A stretch of DNA of 43,784 nt from Nocardia amamiensis NBRC 102102. GTDB lineage: Bacteria > Actinomycetota > Actinomycetes > Mycobacteriales > Mycobacteriaceae. The position numbers and the translations under genes were made by a program. The stretch covers positions 1 through 43,784 of the forward strand of contig NZ_BDBA01000110.1 in assembly GCF_001612745.1 (NCBI RefSeq). The letters are read 5' to 3'. The notes below the pieces were generated by a model. The model was not told the origin of the DNA. It saw only the letters and a program-made list of their open reading frames with translations, and did no database searches. This document shows positions 30,678-39,475 of the stretch, piece by piece (the first letter of the stretch is position 1; each line of letters opens with the position of its first letter).

Positions 30678-32537
30678 GTGAGCGCAGTTTCTGTTTCGGA
30701 GTCCGGCATGCGGCCGATTCTGGCTGATGCCGTCGACCTGGCCCGCCGTGCGCTCCTGGAGTTGGAACCGGTAGCGGTGGGGACGTACCTGGGTGTGATC
30801 GCCGAGGACGAGAGTTCGGCGACGCACCGATTCGAAGCCACGCTGCCCGGCTATCGCGGCTGGCAATGGGCCGTCGTGGTGGCCGCCCCGCCCGGGGCTG
30901 ATCACGCGACGGTCAGCGAGTCGGCGCTGTTGCCCGGGCCGGATGCCTTGGTCGCGCCCGACTTCGTGCCGTGGGAGCAGCGGATTCGTCCCGGTGACCT
31001 GGCGCCAGGGGATCTGCTCGCACCGCCTGCCGACGATCCGCGCCTGGTGCCCGGTTATGTCGCGACCGGCGATCCGGTCGTCGACGAAGCCGCCTACGAG
31101 GTGGGCCTCGGCCGCACCAAGGTGCTGAGCAAGGAAGGCCGCGAAGAGGCCGCCGAGCGCTGGTACGCCGAACACGGCCCCGACACCGAGATGGCCAAGG
31201 CCGCACCGGGCACCTGCGGGACCTGCGGCTTCTATCTGCCGCTGGCCGGGTCGCTGCGCGCCGCGTTCGGCGTGTGCGGCAACGCCATGGGCGCTGACGG
31301 GCGCGTGGTCCATATCGCCTACGGCTGCGGCGCCCACTCCGACACCGAGGTGCCCAGCGGCAGCGGCTCCCCGCTGCACCAGGCGTACGACGACGCGGCG
31401 ATCGAGATGATCTCGCTGGAGCCGGCGACGCGTGCCGAGCCCGCGTCACGCGTCGCCGAGCAGGCCGCCACTGAAGCCGCGACAGACGCGACAGACGCGG
31501 GCGAGCATCCAGCGGCCGAGGTCGGGGGCGATGGGTCCGGCGCTGCCGCCGAGCAGGCGGAGGATGCCTCTAGCGCGGCGGTGGCCGAGGGTGTCGCCGT
31601 TGTCGAAGGTGACGCCGCGATCGAAGGCGATACCGTCGCCGAGACCACGGCTACCGAGGTGTCCGCGCTCGGCGTCGTCGTCGCTGACACGGTTACGAGC
31701 GCGAGCGAAGCTGACGAAAGCGATGCGCCCGCCGCAGTTGCCGAATCGAGTGCCTCGCCCGAGGAACACAGTGCGGAGCCCGTAGCCGAGACCACAGCTG
31801 CCGATGTATCGGAACCGGCCGCCCTCGCGGACGCGGTGACCGGCGCGAGCGAAGCTGACGAAAGCGATGCGGCCGCCGCAGTTGCCGAATCGAGTGCCTC
31901 GCCCGAGAACACCGGTGTGGAATCCGCGGCCGTCGACGGTCCCGCAAGTGCGGCGGACCACAGTGCCGTGCCTGATGAGCCGGCTGGCGACGAGTCGGGC
32001 GCGGTGACGATCGACACCGGCGGTGTGGGCGAGACCGCCGAGCAGAAGCCCGGCACGACCGTCTCGTCCCATCCCGCTGTGGGTGGCGAAAGTGGCCCAG
32101 CGTCGGTGGAGGCGGGGTTCGCCAGCAGCTCGGCTGGCACGCAGAGCACCACCGCCCCGGCACGCGAGGCAACCGAATCCCCCGCGGATGAGTCGCAGAC
32201 TTCGGTCGAGCCCGCCGCAACCGCGACGGAGTGGCCTGCCATCGAGTCGGACTCGGTGCAGCCCACGACTCGACCGAACGATGCCGTATCGAACACAGGG
32301 GAATCGGACTCGTCGGACGCCGATCCGGCTGGATCGGCTGCGGCCGCGCCGAACGCGGTCCAGCCCATCGTCGAGGCTGCGCCGGAGCCCGCTGCCGAAT
32401 CGGAATCGGGCGCCTCGGAGAGGTCGGTCGCGGAGCCGACTGACATCGAAGAGGCTGGCACGCAGGCTGATTCGGACATCGAGCCGGCCGGTGGGGCCGA
32501 GGCGCGGCCGGAGTTCCCGTCATCGCCGCAGAGTTGA
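30678..32537 (+). CDS. DUF3027 protein with long acidic repetitive tail (Rv0877-like)
   Basis: A 619-residue protein from GTG 30678; CAAAAT at about 30664 may be a weak leaderless-type -10. Residues 1-250 form the DUF3027 domain: PGYRGWQWAVVVAAPPGADH, LGRTKVLSKEGREEAAERWY, and the cysteine motif GTCGTCGFYLPLAG followed by VCGNAM and GCGAHSDTEVP, a likely metal site. Rv0877 is about 260 residues and ends at this point. Here about 360 residues of Ala/Glu/Ser/Thr-rich acidic sequence follow, with internal repeats. The stop overlaps the next gene (TTGA), so expression is coupled. The function is unknown. Confidence 0.82.
   Translation: MSAVSVSESGMRPILADAVDLARRALLELEPVAVGTYLGVIAEDESSATHRFEATLPGYRGWQWAVVVAAPPGADHATVSESALLPGPDALVAPDFVPWEQRIRPGDLAPGDLLAPPADDPRLVPGYVATGDPVVDEAAYEVGLGRTKVLSKEGREEAAERWYAEHGPDTEMAKAAPGTCGTCGFYLPLAGSLRAAFGVCGNAMGADGRVVHIAYGCGAHSDTEVPSGSGSPLHQAYDDAAIEMISLEPATRAEPASRVAEQAATEAATDATDAGEHPAAEVGGDGSGAAAEQAEDASSAAVAEGVAVVEGDAAIEGDTVAETTATEVSALGVVVADTVTSASEADESDAPAAVAESSASPEEHSAEPVAETTAADVSEPAALADAVTGASEADESDAAAAVAESSASPENTGVESAAVDGPASAADHSAVPDEPAGDESGAVTIDTGGVGETAEQKPGTTVSSHPAVGGESGPASVEAGFASSSAGTQSTTAPAREATESPADESQTSVEPAATATEWPAIESDSVQPTTRPNDAVSNTGESDSSDADPAGSAAAAPNAVQPIVEAAPEPAAESESGASERSVAEPTDIEEAGTQADSDIEPAGGAEARPEFPSSPQS
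31699..31907 (+). repeat. Internal 65-bp direct repeat in the DUF3027 tail
   Basis: Bases 31699-31763 and 31843-31907 are identical at 64 of 65 positions and encode ASEADESDAxAAVAESSASP. The intervening sequence is partly similar as well. Low divergence at synonymous sites indicates recent duplication, so the tail length may vary between strains. Confidence 0.85.
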
Positions 32538-35377
32538 CCGGGGCCGCCGATCCGTTCGGCACGTGGACGCTGCGCACGGCAGTGCTCGCCGCATGGCGCG
32601 ATTCGCCGACCCGGTTGCGTGAGGATGCCGCCACCGAGAACGACCTGGTGCGCGCGGGCTACCGCGACCGGCTGCTCACCGAGTTGGCGCAGAACGCGGC
32701 CGACGCCGCGGGTAAGGCGGGCATCGCCGGTCGCCTGGTGGTCCGGCTCGACGGCCGGGATCTGCACATCGGCAATACCGGTGCGCCGCTGGACATTTCC
32801 GGCGTGCACGCACTGACCGCCCTGCGCGCGTCCGGAAAGGCCGAGACCGGCACGGTGGGCCGGTTCGGCGTCGGATTCACCGCGGTGCTCGCGGTGAGCG
32901 ACGACATCGAGGTGCGTTCGACCTCGGGATCCCTCCGGTTCTCCCGCGCGCGGACCAAGGACGCCCTGCACCGGAACGAGATCCGGGTCCCCTCCGTCGA
33001 AACGGGCGAATTCGCCCCTCCGGTGCTGCGGTTGGCTTGGCCTGTCCAGGCGCGACCCGCCGATGGTCTGGACACCGAGATCGTGCTGCGCCTGCACGAG
33101 GACGTGGACGCCGACGCATTGCTGGCCGCGATGCGCGCGGAAGCCGTCGACCTGCTGCTGGAACTGCCAGCGTTGCAGTGCATCCGCATCGGCACGGACG
33201 AATTGGTCAGCAGCGCCGAGGACATGGGCGACGGCATGCACGAGGTGTACGTCGACGGCCCCGGCAGCGAACAACGGACCTGGTGGCAGTACCGCGCGCC
33301 GCGCGCCCGCTGGCTGCTGCCGGTGCGCGACGGCAAGCCGGTGTCCGCGGCTGCGGACGTGCTCCGGGCACCGACCAGGTCCGATGAGGAACTATCGCTG
33401 CCCGCGCTGCTCATCGCCGATATCGCGATGCAACCGGATCGCCGGAGATTGTTGCCCGGCGCCCGCCTGGGCGACTTGGCCGAAGGCTACGCGGATTTCG
33501 CCCGCGCTCTGCCGCCGCGCGACCGCCTCGTGCTCGTCCCCGCGCCCGGTTTCGCGCGCAGCGAGGCCGACGGTCTGCTCCGCGAAGCTCTGATCCGCGA
33601 ATTGCAGACCCACCCTTGGCTTCCCGTCCTCGCCGGCCATCGGGAAGGGTTCGACGGCGAGCTTCCCGCCACGGCCGGCGAACCACTGTGGGCGGACGCT
33701 GCGCCGACCGCCACCGAGCCGTCCCTTGACGTCGCGGTCCCCACCCGCGCATCCGTTTTCACCGGTCTGACCGCCGAATTGTCCACGCTGCTCGCGGACG
33801 TGGTCGGTCCGTTGGTGATCCCTGACCTCTCCGGGCGGGCACAGGCCGAGGCCATGGGCGTGCTGGACGTGCACCGGATCGGATTGGCCCGGCTCGCGGA
33901 GCTGTCGAGCGGGCTGGAGCGGCCTCCGGAGTGGTGGCGGTCGTTCTACGCGGCGTTGGAGACCTTCGTGGTCGATCCCCTCGCGGCGGAAGAACTCGGC
34001 GCGCTGGCGGTGCCGCTGGCCGACGGCAGGCTCGTCACCGGTCCGCGCACAGTGGTGCTGGACGACCACCTCGAGGTCGCGATCCCGGTGCACTGGGCCA
34101 GACTCGCGCATCCGGACGCAGCGCATCCGCTACTGGCGCGGCTCGGTGCGCGATCGGCCACCGCCGAGGAACTATTGAGCGATCCGGCCCTGCGCGCCGA
34201 GCTGGAGGACCACCCTGGCGATCCCGACACCGCCGACGCGGTCCTGCGTCTCGCCGCGCACGCCGATCCGGCCGCGTTGCCGTCCTGGCTCCGGCTGCTC
34301 GAATTGCCCGGCACCGAGGGCGAAACGCTGCCCGCTGACGAACTGCTGCTGCCCGATGCGCCGTTGCGTGACCTGCTGGTGCCGGACGCGCCGTTCGGGA
34401 CGGTCGACCCCGACCTGGTGGATCGTTACGGGCCGGACGCGTTGCGCGCCATCGGTGTTGGCTGGGATTTCAGTGTGATCGTCGAGGCCGATCCCACCGG
34501 GCCGGACCACGATCTGGCCGACGAGGAACGCTGGTGGTCGACGCTGCCGGACGATCCGCCGGAACTGGCCGCGGTCCGCGACCTCGACCTGGTGGACGAC
34601 ACCGCGTGGCCGGAGGCGTTGCGGCAGTTGGCGGCAACGCCGCGGACGCGACGCCTACTGACCGACGCCGAGGGTTACACCGCGTGGTGGCTGCGCGGAT
34701 ACGCACGGATCGACGGCACCCCGCTGGGGCTGCTGCGCCATCCCGGTGACACTGAATTCGCGGGACTGCTACCCGTTTTCGCCGCGCCGGATGTCGATCC
34801 CGACGCCTTGCGCGCCGTCCTGGCAAATCCGGACTCGATCACCGACGAGCTGGCTTCCGCGCTGCTGGAAGCGCTCGCCGATCCGTCCAAAATGCCTGTC
34901 CCGGAGATTGTTTCGCGCACGCACGCCCGTTTGTCCGCTGCCGTCGCGGCGAACCTGCTCGATCTCACCGACCTCGAGCCGCCCGATCGCGTGCGCGCGC
35001 TGTCCGGCGCCGTGGTCGATCCGGGGGACGCGTTCGTCCTCGATCAGCCGTGGTTCGGCTTGGCCGTGCCGCCGGACCGCTTGGTGGTCGGTGACGCCGA
35101 AACCGCTTCGGCCCTAGCGGCTCTGCTCGATCTGCCGCTGGTCTCGGAGGCGGTCACCGCCGAGGTCGCCGACCCGGGGCGCCGGACCACCTGGGCGGCG
35201 GAGCCGCTGGGCGTCGTGCTGCGCCAGCTGTTCACCTTGCCCGTGCAGGACGGCGAGCTGGTGCTGCACGACGATCTACTGGTGCGATTGAGCGGCGCGA
35301 TCGAGTCCACGGTCGCGGTGCCCTGGTGGCGTATCGGCTCGACCGTCCACGTCCGGGTGCCGCGCCCGCGCAACTGA
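32534..35377 (+). CDS. Sacsin/Hsp90-like GHKL ATPase domain protein
   Basis: A 947-residue protein from TTG 32534, which overlaps the preceding stop by 4 bases. The N-terminal 200 residues are a GHKL (Hsp90-type) ATP-binding domain like that of sacsin: LLTELAQNAADAAGKAG with the N-box asparagine, LHIGNTGAPLDISGVHAL, and the lid GRFGVGFTAVLAVSDDI. The remaining 700 residues are alternating hydrophobic and charged segments without a named domain; no Hsp90 middle domain is apparent. Proteins of this kind are annotated in actinomycetes as sacsin N-terminal-like. Coupling with the DUF3027 gene suggests a joint role. The substrate is unknown. Confidence 0.85.
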   Translation: MTGAADPFGTWTLRTAVLAAWRDSPTRLREDAATENDLVRAGYRDRLLTELAQNAADAAGKAGIAGRLVVRLDGRDLHIGNTGAPLDISGVHALTALRASGKAETGTVGRFGVGFTAVLAVSDDIEVRSTSGSLRFSRARTKDALHRNEIRVPSVETGEFAPPVLRLAWPVQARPADGLDTEIVLRLHEDVDADALLAAMRAEAVDLLLELPALQCIRIGTDELVSSAEDMGDGMHEVYVDGPGSEQRTWWQYRAPRARWLLPVRDGKPVSAAADVLRAPTRSDEELSLPALLIADIAMQPDRRRLLPGARLGDLAEGYADFARALPPRDRLVLVPAPGFARSEADGLLREALIRELQTHPWLPVLAGHREGFDGELPATAGEPLWADAAPTATEPSLDVAVPTRASVFTGLTAELSTLLADVVGPLVIPDLSGRAQAEAMGVLDVHRIGLARLAELSSGLERPPEWWRSFYAALETFVVDPLAAEELGALAVPLADGRLVTGPRTVVLDDHLEVAIPVHWARLAHPDAAHPLLARLGARSATAEELLSDPALRAELEDHPGDPDTADAVLRLAAHADPAALPSWLRLLELPGTEGETLPADELLLPDAPLRDLLVPDAPFGTVDPDLVDRYGPDALRAIGVGWDFSVIVEADPTGPDHDLADEERWWSTLPDDPPELAAVRDLDLVDDTAWPEALRQLAATPRTRRLLTDAEGYTAWWLRGYARIDGTPLGLLRHPGDTEFAGLLPVFAAPDVDPDALRAVLANPDSITDELASALLEALADPSKMPVPEIVSRTHARLSAAVAANLLDLTDLEPPDRVRALSGAVVDPGDAFVLDQPWFGLAVPPDRLVVGDAETASALAALLDLPLVSEAVTAEVADPGRRTTWAAEPLGVVLRQLFTLPVQDGELVLHDDLLVRLSGAIESTVAVPWWRIGSTVHVRVPRPRN

Positions 35378-35385
35378 GCCGCGGC

Positions 35386-36015
35386 CTACTGCTCGGCGTA
35401 GCTCGTGATCATCTCGCTCAGCAGATCCAGCTGCCCGCGTACGCTTTCGCTGTCGTTGTCCACCAGCCAGCGCAGCACGACACCGTCGATGACATTGAGG
35501 GTGAACCGGCTCAGCGTCCGCACCGGCACCGACCACCGGGTGGCCGTCGCGTCGCGTGCGTGCTCCAGGATGTCGGCGACGGTGGAGTCGTTGAAGTTGT
35601 ACTGTTCGCGCGCGATCGCGAGTTTCGCCGGGGTCTGCTCGCCTTCACGCAGCGCGTAAGTGGTCGTTTCGTAAGTGAGCAGCTGTCGTTCCGGAGTGGC
35701 TTCTATGTTCAACCACATCAGTTCCAGTCCGGCGCGGACCAATTTTTGAAGGGCTTCTTTTCCACTTTCGATGTCTTGCCAAACCGCTTCGTTCGCATCG
35801 ACCGAATCGCGCAATTCCATCGACAACGCTTTGACCAGCTCGGTCATCAGCGCGTCCTTGTTTTCGAAACAGTAATGCACCACACCGAGCGAGACACCGG
35901 CCGCCTGGGCGACATCGCGCGTGGTCACGCCGGCAACGCCCTTTTTTTCGGCAAGGCCGATCGCGGCCTCGATAAGGTGGGCCCGTCGTTCTTCGACGCT
36001 CAATCGGGAGGACAC
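35386..36015 (-). CDS. TetR family regulator, probable local repressor of the ceramidase gene
   Basis: A 209-residue TetR protein. The helix-turn-helix lies at residues 8-55: ERRAHLIEAAIGLAEKKGVA, VTTRDVAQAAGVSLGVVHYC and FENKDALMTEL. A larger C-terminal domain (YETTTYALREGEQTPAKLAI, LNVIDGVVLRWLVDNDSESV) resembles that of the BetI/TetR_C_6 type. It is divergent from the ceramidase gene with a perfect 14-bp palindrome between, so it probably represses that gene and itself; a sphingoid base or fatty acid would be a natural ligand (inference). It ends 8 bases from the convergent ATPase gene. Confidence 0.88.
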   Translation of the reverse strand: MSSRLSVEERRAHLIEAAIGLAEKKGVAGVTTRDVAQAAGVSLGVVHYCFENKDALMTELVKALSMELRDSVDANEAVWQDIESGKEALQKLVRAGLELMWLNIEATPERQLLTYETTTYALREGEQTPAKLAIAREQYNFNDSTVADILEHARDATATRWSVPVRTLSRFTLNVIDGVVLRWLVDNDSESVRGQLDLLSEMITSYAEQ

Positions 36016-36034
36016 CCAAGGGAGTTAAGCGCGC

Positions 36035-36048
36035 ACTGCGCGCGCAGT
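36035..36048. promoter_or_regulatory. Palindromic operator candidate between tetR and ceramidase genes
   Basis: ACTGCGCGCGCAGT is a perfect 14-bp palindrome in the 112-base divergent intergenic region, 19 bases upstream of the tetR start codon. Its position suits a TetR-type operator. Confidence 0.5.
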
Positions 36049-36127
36049 CAATTCACGGGCCGAAAAAATTGGACTGGACGAGTGACCAGTTGTGTGGTTC
36101 GCTGCATCGGACGGAAGGGAGACGGGC

Positions 36128-38188
36128 ATGCCGGTGTCGCGCAGAACTGCTGTGGCCGCAGCGGCGGTCGGTTCGGCTGCGCTCGCGGCCGCCACGGTGC
36201 CGGGGATCAGTGACGCACTCGGCGTTCCGGCGGGCGCCGCGCCCGATTCCGGCGGCTATGAGATCGGCGTCGGGCTCTCCGACATCACCGGACCGGCCGC
36301 CGAATGCGGCATGATGGGCTACTCCCAGCTCGAGCAGCAGACCGCTGGCATTCACCTGCGCCCGCGCGCCAGGGCGTTCATCATCGGCAGTGCCGGGCGA
36401 CGGGTGGTCTTCGTGGTCGCCGAGAACGGCATGATCTTCCAGTCCGTGCACCGGGGCGTGCTGACCGAACTGGCCCGGCGCTTCGGTGATCTGTACACCG
36501 AGCAGAACGTCCTGCTCACCTCGACGCATTCGCACGCGACCTGCGGCGGCTCCAGCAACGACTACGCCTACAACCTCTCCATCCTCGGCTTTCAACAGCA
36601 GGTGTACGACGCCGAGGTGAACGGGATCGTCGAGGCGATCGCCGCCGCGCACGCCGACATCGGCCCCGGTTGGCTCGCGCTCGGCCGCGGCGAGCTGCAC
36701 AACGCGAGCGTGAACCGTTCCCGGGTAGCCTGGGAACTCAACCCGCCCGAGGACAAGCAACACTTCCCCGATGCCATCGATCCCGCGGTGACCGCCCTGG
36801 CCCTGCACAAGGGCGGCGCTACCGTCGCGACGATCACCTGGTTCGCCACCCACAACACCTCGATGACCAATGCGAACCGCCTGATCAGCTCGGACAACAA
36901 GGGTTACGCCGCGTTCTCCGCCGAGCACATCGAGCACGGCGTGCGCTACCTGGACGGCAAGCCGTCGTTCGTCGCCGCCTTCGCACAGACCAACGCGGGC
37001 GACATGTCCCCGAATCTGAATCTGCGGCCCGGTTCGGGACCCACCGAGGACGAGTTCGAGAACACCCGCATCCTCGGCGAGCGGCAGTACCTGGCCTCGA
37101 AAGCGGCCCTGGCCCGGGCACGCTCGATCGCGGGACCCGTCGACGCGATGCTCTGCTACATCGACCTGGCCGACGTCGCCGTGGATGGTCTTTTCACGCC
37201 CGACGGCCGACCGCATCGCACCGCACCGGCCGCCGCGGGCGTTTCACTTATCGCGGGCAGCGTCGAGGACGGCCCAGGCCTGCCCGGCGGACCCGTCCCG
37301 GAAGGGGTGCGCAACCCGTTCCTCGGGTCGATCGGCGATCCGGCCCAGCCCGCACCGGCCTGGTTGGCTGACGCGCAGGCTCCCAAGGTGATCGCCGCGC
37401 CGCTCGGCCTGCTGCCTCCGGTCGCGTGGGTGCCGAATGTATTGCCGATTCAGCTCGTTCGCATCGGTGAGCTCTATTTGGCCGCCGCGGGAGGCGAATT
37501 CACGATTACATCGGGGCTGCGGATCCGTCGTGCCGTCGCGCAGGCGCTGAATGTTCCGCTGGAGCAGGTGCTGATGCAGGGTTACGCGAACGCCTATCAC
37601 GAATACGTCACGACGCCCGAGGAATACGACTCGCAGCAGTACGAGGGCGCCTCGACACTGTTCGGCCGCTACACGCTGTGCGCCTATCAGCAGGAATTCA
37701 CCCGTCTGGCTGCGGCATTCGCCGCACGTCGGCAGGTGCCGCGTGGCCCGGCGCCGCGCGACGTTTCGCAGCTCCAGCCGAATTTCCAACCGGGCGCCGG
37801 ACCGGATGCCGCCGCACCCGGCCGCGGTTTCGGCGCGGTGCTCGTGCAGCCGGACCCGTCCTACGGACTCGGCGGCCGAGTAGTGGCCGAATTCGTCTCG
37901 GCGCACCCCAAACACGACAACCGCCGCAACGGCACGTTCTTGGAGGTGCAGCGCAGGAATGCCTCCGGCGAGTGGGTACGGGTGGCCAACGAGGGCGAGT
38001 GGGCGGTGAAATTCTTCTGGAGCAAGCACGGCACGGCGACGTCGGTGGCCCGATTCACCTGGGATATTCCCCGCGACGCCGAACCGGGTGGCTACCGATT
38101 CCAGCATTACGCGACCCGTCTCGGTGCCGACGGCGCGCGGCACCCGTTCACCGGCATCACCGACGAATTCCAGGTGGGCGGGCCGTAA
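36128..38188 (+). CDS. Secreted neutral/alkaline ceramidase
   Basis: The protein has 686 residues from ATG 36128, close to the family's usual length. A twin-arginine signal is likely (SRRTAVAAAAVGSAALAAAT). The catalytic domain begins YEIGVGLSDITGPAAECGMM. Zinc-binding histidines lie in TSTHSHATCGG (His134, His136) and in ITWFATHNTSM. The nucleophile is Ser294 in TNAGDMSPNLN, matching GDxSPN of Pseudomonas ceramidase. The C-terminal immunoglobulin-like domain starts about residue 550 (FGAVLVQPDPSYGLGGRVVA). It should cleave ceramide to sphingosine and fatty acid outside the cell. The usual HSHSGP is HSHATC here, an unusual variant. Control is probably by the divergent TetR protein. Confidence 0.92.
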   Translation: MPVSRRTAVAAAAVGSAALAAATVPGISDALGVPAGAAPDSGGYEIGVGLSDITGPAAECGMMGYSQLEQQTAGIHLRPRARAFIIGSAGRRVVFVVAENGMIFQSVHRGVLTELARRFGDLYTEQNVLLTSTHSHATCGGSSNDYAYNLSILGFQQQVYDAEVNGIVEAIAAAHADIGPGWLALGRGELHNASVNRSRVAWELNPPEDKQHFPDAIDPAVTALALHKGGATVATITWFATHNTSMTNANRLISSDNKGYAAFSAEHIEHGVRYLDGKPSFVAAFAQTNAGDMSPNLNLRPGSGPTEDEFENTRILGERQYLASKAALARARSIAGPVDAMLCYIDLADVAVDGLFTPDGRPHRTAPAAAGVSLIAGSVEDGPGLPGGPVPEGVRNPFLGSIGDPAQPAPAWLADAQAPKVIAAPLGLLPPVAWVPNVLPIQLVRIGELYLAAAGGEFTITSGLRIRRAVAQALNVPLEQVLMQGYANAYHEYVTTPEEYDSQQYEGASTLFGRYTLCAYQQEFTRLAAAFAARRQVPRGPAPRDVSQLQPNFQPGAGPDAAAPGRGFGAVLVQPDPSYGLGGRVVAEFVSAHPKHDNRRNGTFLEVQRRNASGEWVRVANEGEWAVKFFWSKHGTATSVARFTWDIPRDAEPGGYRFQHYATRLGADGARHPFTGITDEFQVGGP

Positions 38189-38197
38189 CCCGGCCGG

Positions 38198-38437
38198 CTA
38201 CAGACCGGTCTGCGCGCCCTTGTCGCCGCGTCGCGCCCCGCGGCGCTGGACCAGGTAGATCACCAGGGCGATCAAGCCGACCACGAGTCCCATCAGACAG
38301 ACCGGGCGGGCCTGCTCCCACCGGTCGCCGCCCACCCACACCACCACGGTGGCGATCAACCACAGCGCGCTGCCGACCGCGAGCACGGGGCGCGGATCGG
38401 TCAGCCGCGGTGGAAGTTGCGGGACATTCTGCGTCAC
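38198..38437 (-). CDS. DUF2530 membrane protein (Rv0879c-like)
   Basis: A 79-residue protein from GTG 38437 with two transmembrane helices: PVLAVGSALWLIATVVVWVG and VCLMGLVVGLIALVIYLVQR, and a basic C-terminal tail. Its size, helix placement and position next to the MarR gene match Rv0879c (DUF2530). It ends 10 bases from the convergent ceramidase stop. The function is unknown. Confidence 0.75.
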   Translation of the reverse strand: MTQNVPQLPPRLTDPRPVLAVGSALWLIATVVVWVGGDRWEQARPVCLMGLVVGLIALVIYLVQRRGARRGDKGAQTGL

Positions 38438-38606
38438 GCACTCCAGCCTAATGGGCGCGGTCGGTCGGTAGTCGCGCACCGGGCGGAGCCGAGAGCTGAG
38501 GCGGCCGCGGCTCGGGAGGCCGCGGGGTGGCGGTCCGCCGGTAGCCACCGAGCGCGGCGAGGTGGCTCTAGCGGCGAGAACCGGCCGCGCCGTGCGGCGG
38601 TCGGCG

Positions 38607-38612
38607 TATCGT
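38607..38612 (+). promoter_or_regulatory. -10 element of the marR gene (TATCGT)
   Basis: TATCGT ends 8 bases before GTG 38621 and no Shine-Dalgarno sequence intervenes, which fits a leaderless transcript. Confidence 0.35.
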
Positions 38613-38620
38613 TTGCCACT

Positions 38621-39058
38621 GTGACAACGCCATCGGATCTTCGAGCCCTCGCTGGTGAGCTCTCGCTGGCGGTCGTTCGGCTGACGCGGCACCTGCGCGG
38701 ACGTCGTGCCGATTCGCAGATCTCGCTGACTCAGCTCTCGGCGCTCGCGACGCTCGCGCGGGAGGGGGCGATGACGCCGGGGGCCCTGGCGGCGAAGGAA
38801 CGCGTCCAGCCGCCGTCGATGACCCGCGTGATCGCCTCGCTCACCGATCTCGACCTCGTGGAGCGCAATCCGCATCCGACCGATGGCCGCCAGATCATCG
38901 TCTCGTTGTCTTCGGCGGGGCGTGCGCTGATCGCCGACGAGGCCAGCGCCCGCGAGGCGTGGATGACCGAACAGCTGGCGACACTCAGCGAGGACCAACT
39001 CGTCGTGCTCGGCCGCGCCGTCGCAATCATGAAGCAGATCGTCGCGGAATCGGAATAG
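38621..39058 (+). CDS. MarR family transcriptional regulator (Rv0880-like)
   Basis: A 145-residue MarR protein from GTG 38621. The winged helix lies at about residues 30-100: ISLTQLSALATLAREGAMTP, GALAAKERVQPPSMTRVIAS, LTDLDLVERNPHPTDGRQII, with the wing DGRQ. Flanking helices form the dimer. Its place between DUF2530 and, further on, the SpoU methyltransferase matches Rv0880. The ligand is unknown; many MarR proteins sense phenolics or oxidants. A partial palindrome at 39410-39428 is a possible target. Confidence 0.9.
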   Translation: MTTPSDLRALAGELSLAVVRLTRHLRGRRADSQISLTQLSALATLAREGAMTPGALAAKERVQPPSMTRVIASLTDLDLVERNPHPTDGRQIIVSLSSAGRALIADEASAREAWMTEQLATLSEDQLVVLGRAVAIMKQIVAESE

Positions 39059-39082
39059 GCGTCTCGGCCGCAACGAGATTCG

Positions 39083-39346
39083 TCATCGCCGCCGCCGCGA
39101 CATCGGGTCGGTGTGCAGAGCGGATGAGCCGGATCTGATCTTGGCTCCCCACCACAGCAGCCGGGCCGCGCTTGCCAGGTAGAGGCCGAACGCCGGATAG
39201 ACCAGCACGCCGTAGTCGTCGGACCACGCCGGGAGATGGGTGAGTTGCGTGGCCGCGGCGACGAGCAGCAGCAGCCCGAGCACCGCCGCGATCGGCGCGA
39301 GGGGCGCGGTGTCCTGATCGGCCGGTGGAGCTGGGCGGTCGGTCAT
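39083..39346 (-). CDS. Small membrane protein of unknown function
   Basis: An 87-residue protein from ATG 39346 with a strong AGGAGGG ribosome-binding site. It has two transmembrane segments (LAPIAAVLGLLLLVAAATQL and VLVYPAFGLYLASAARLLWW) and a basic C-terminus ending SRRRR. I do not recognise the family. Its promoter region carries an imperfect palindrome and a CRP-like site, so it may respond to cAMP or to the neighbouring MarR protein. Confidence 0.6.
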   Translation of the reverse strand: MTDRPAPPADQDTAPLAPIAAVLGLLLLVAAATQLTHLPAWSDDYGVLVYPAFGLYLASAARLLWWGAKIRSGSSALHTDPMSRRRR

Positions 39347-39409
39347 GGTGGAGCCCTCCTGCTGAGGTCGGCTCGGCGCCGAAACGCGGCGCGGGGGCAC
39401 TGGCGAGTC

Positions 39410-39428
39410 AGTTACCTTCTAGCTAACT
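39410..39428. promoter_or_regulatory. Imperfect palindrome upstream of the small membrane protein gene
   Basis: AGTTACCTTCTAGCTAACT has AGTTA/TAACT arms. It lies 64 bases upstream of the start at 39346 in an AT-rich patch, so it overlaps a likely promoter. MarR-type proteins bind sites of this form. Confidence 0.35.
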
Positions 39429-39459
39429 TTCGCATCCCGGCGTCGTTTCGTTAACAACC

Positions 39460-39475
39460 TGTGACATGGATCACT
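39460..39475. promoter_or_regulatory. CRP-like palindrome (one mismatch)
   Basis: TGTGACATGGATCACT differs from TGTGA-N6-TCACA only at the last base and shares TGTGAC..GGATCAC with the perfect site at 23881. It lies 114 bases upstream of the small membrane protein start. Confidence 0.5.

Noticed and set aside
31319..33274. A 651-residue open frame on the minus strand
   Set aside because: It is antisense to the DUF3027 tail and the ATPase gene. Its Ala/Ser/Val-rich content mirrors the GC-rich repeats of the sense gene, and no domain is visible.
36053..37216. A 387-residue minus-strand open frame
   Set aside because: Antisense to the ceramidase gene and crosses the promoter region; no recognisable domain.
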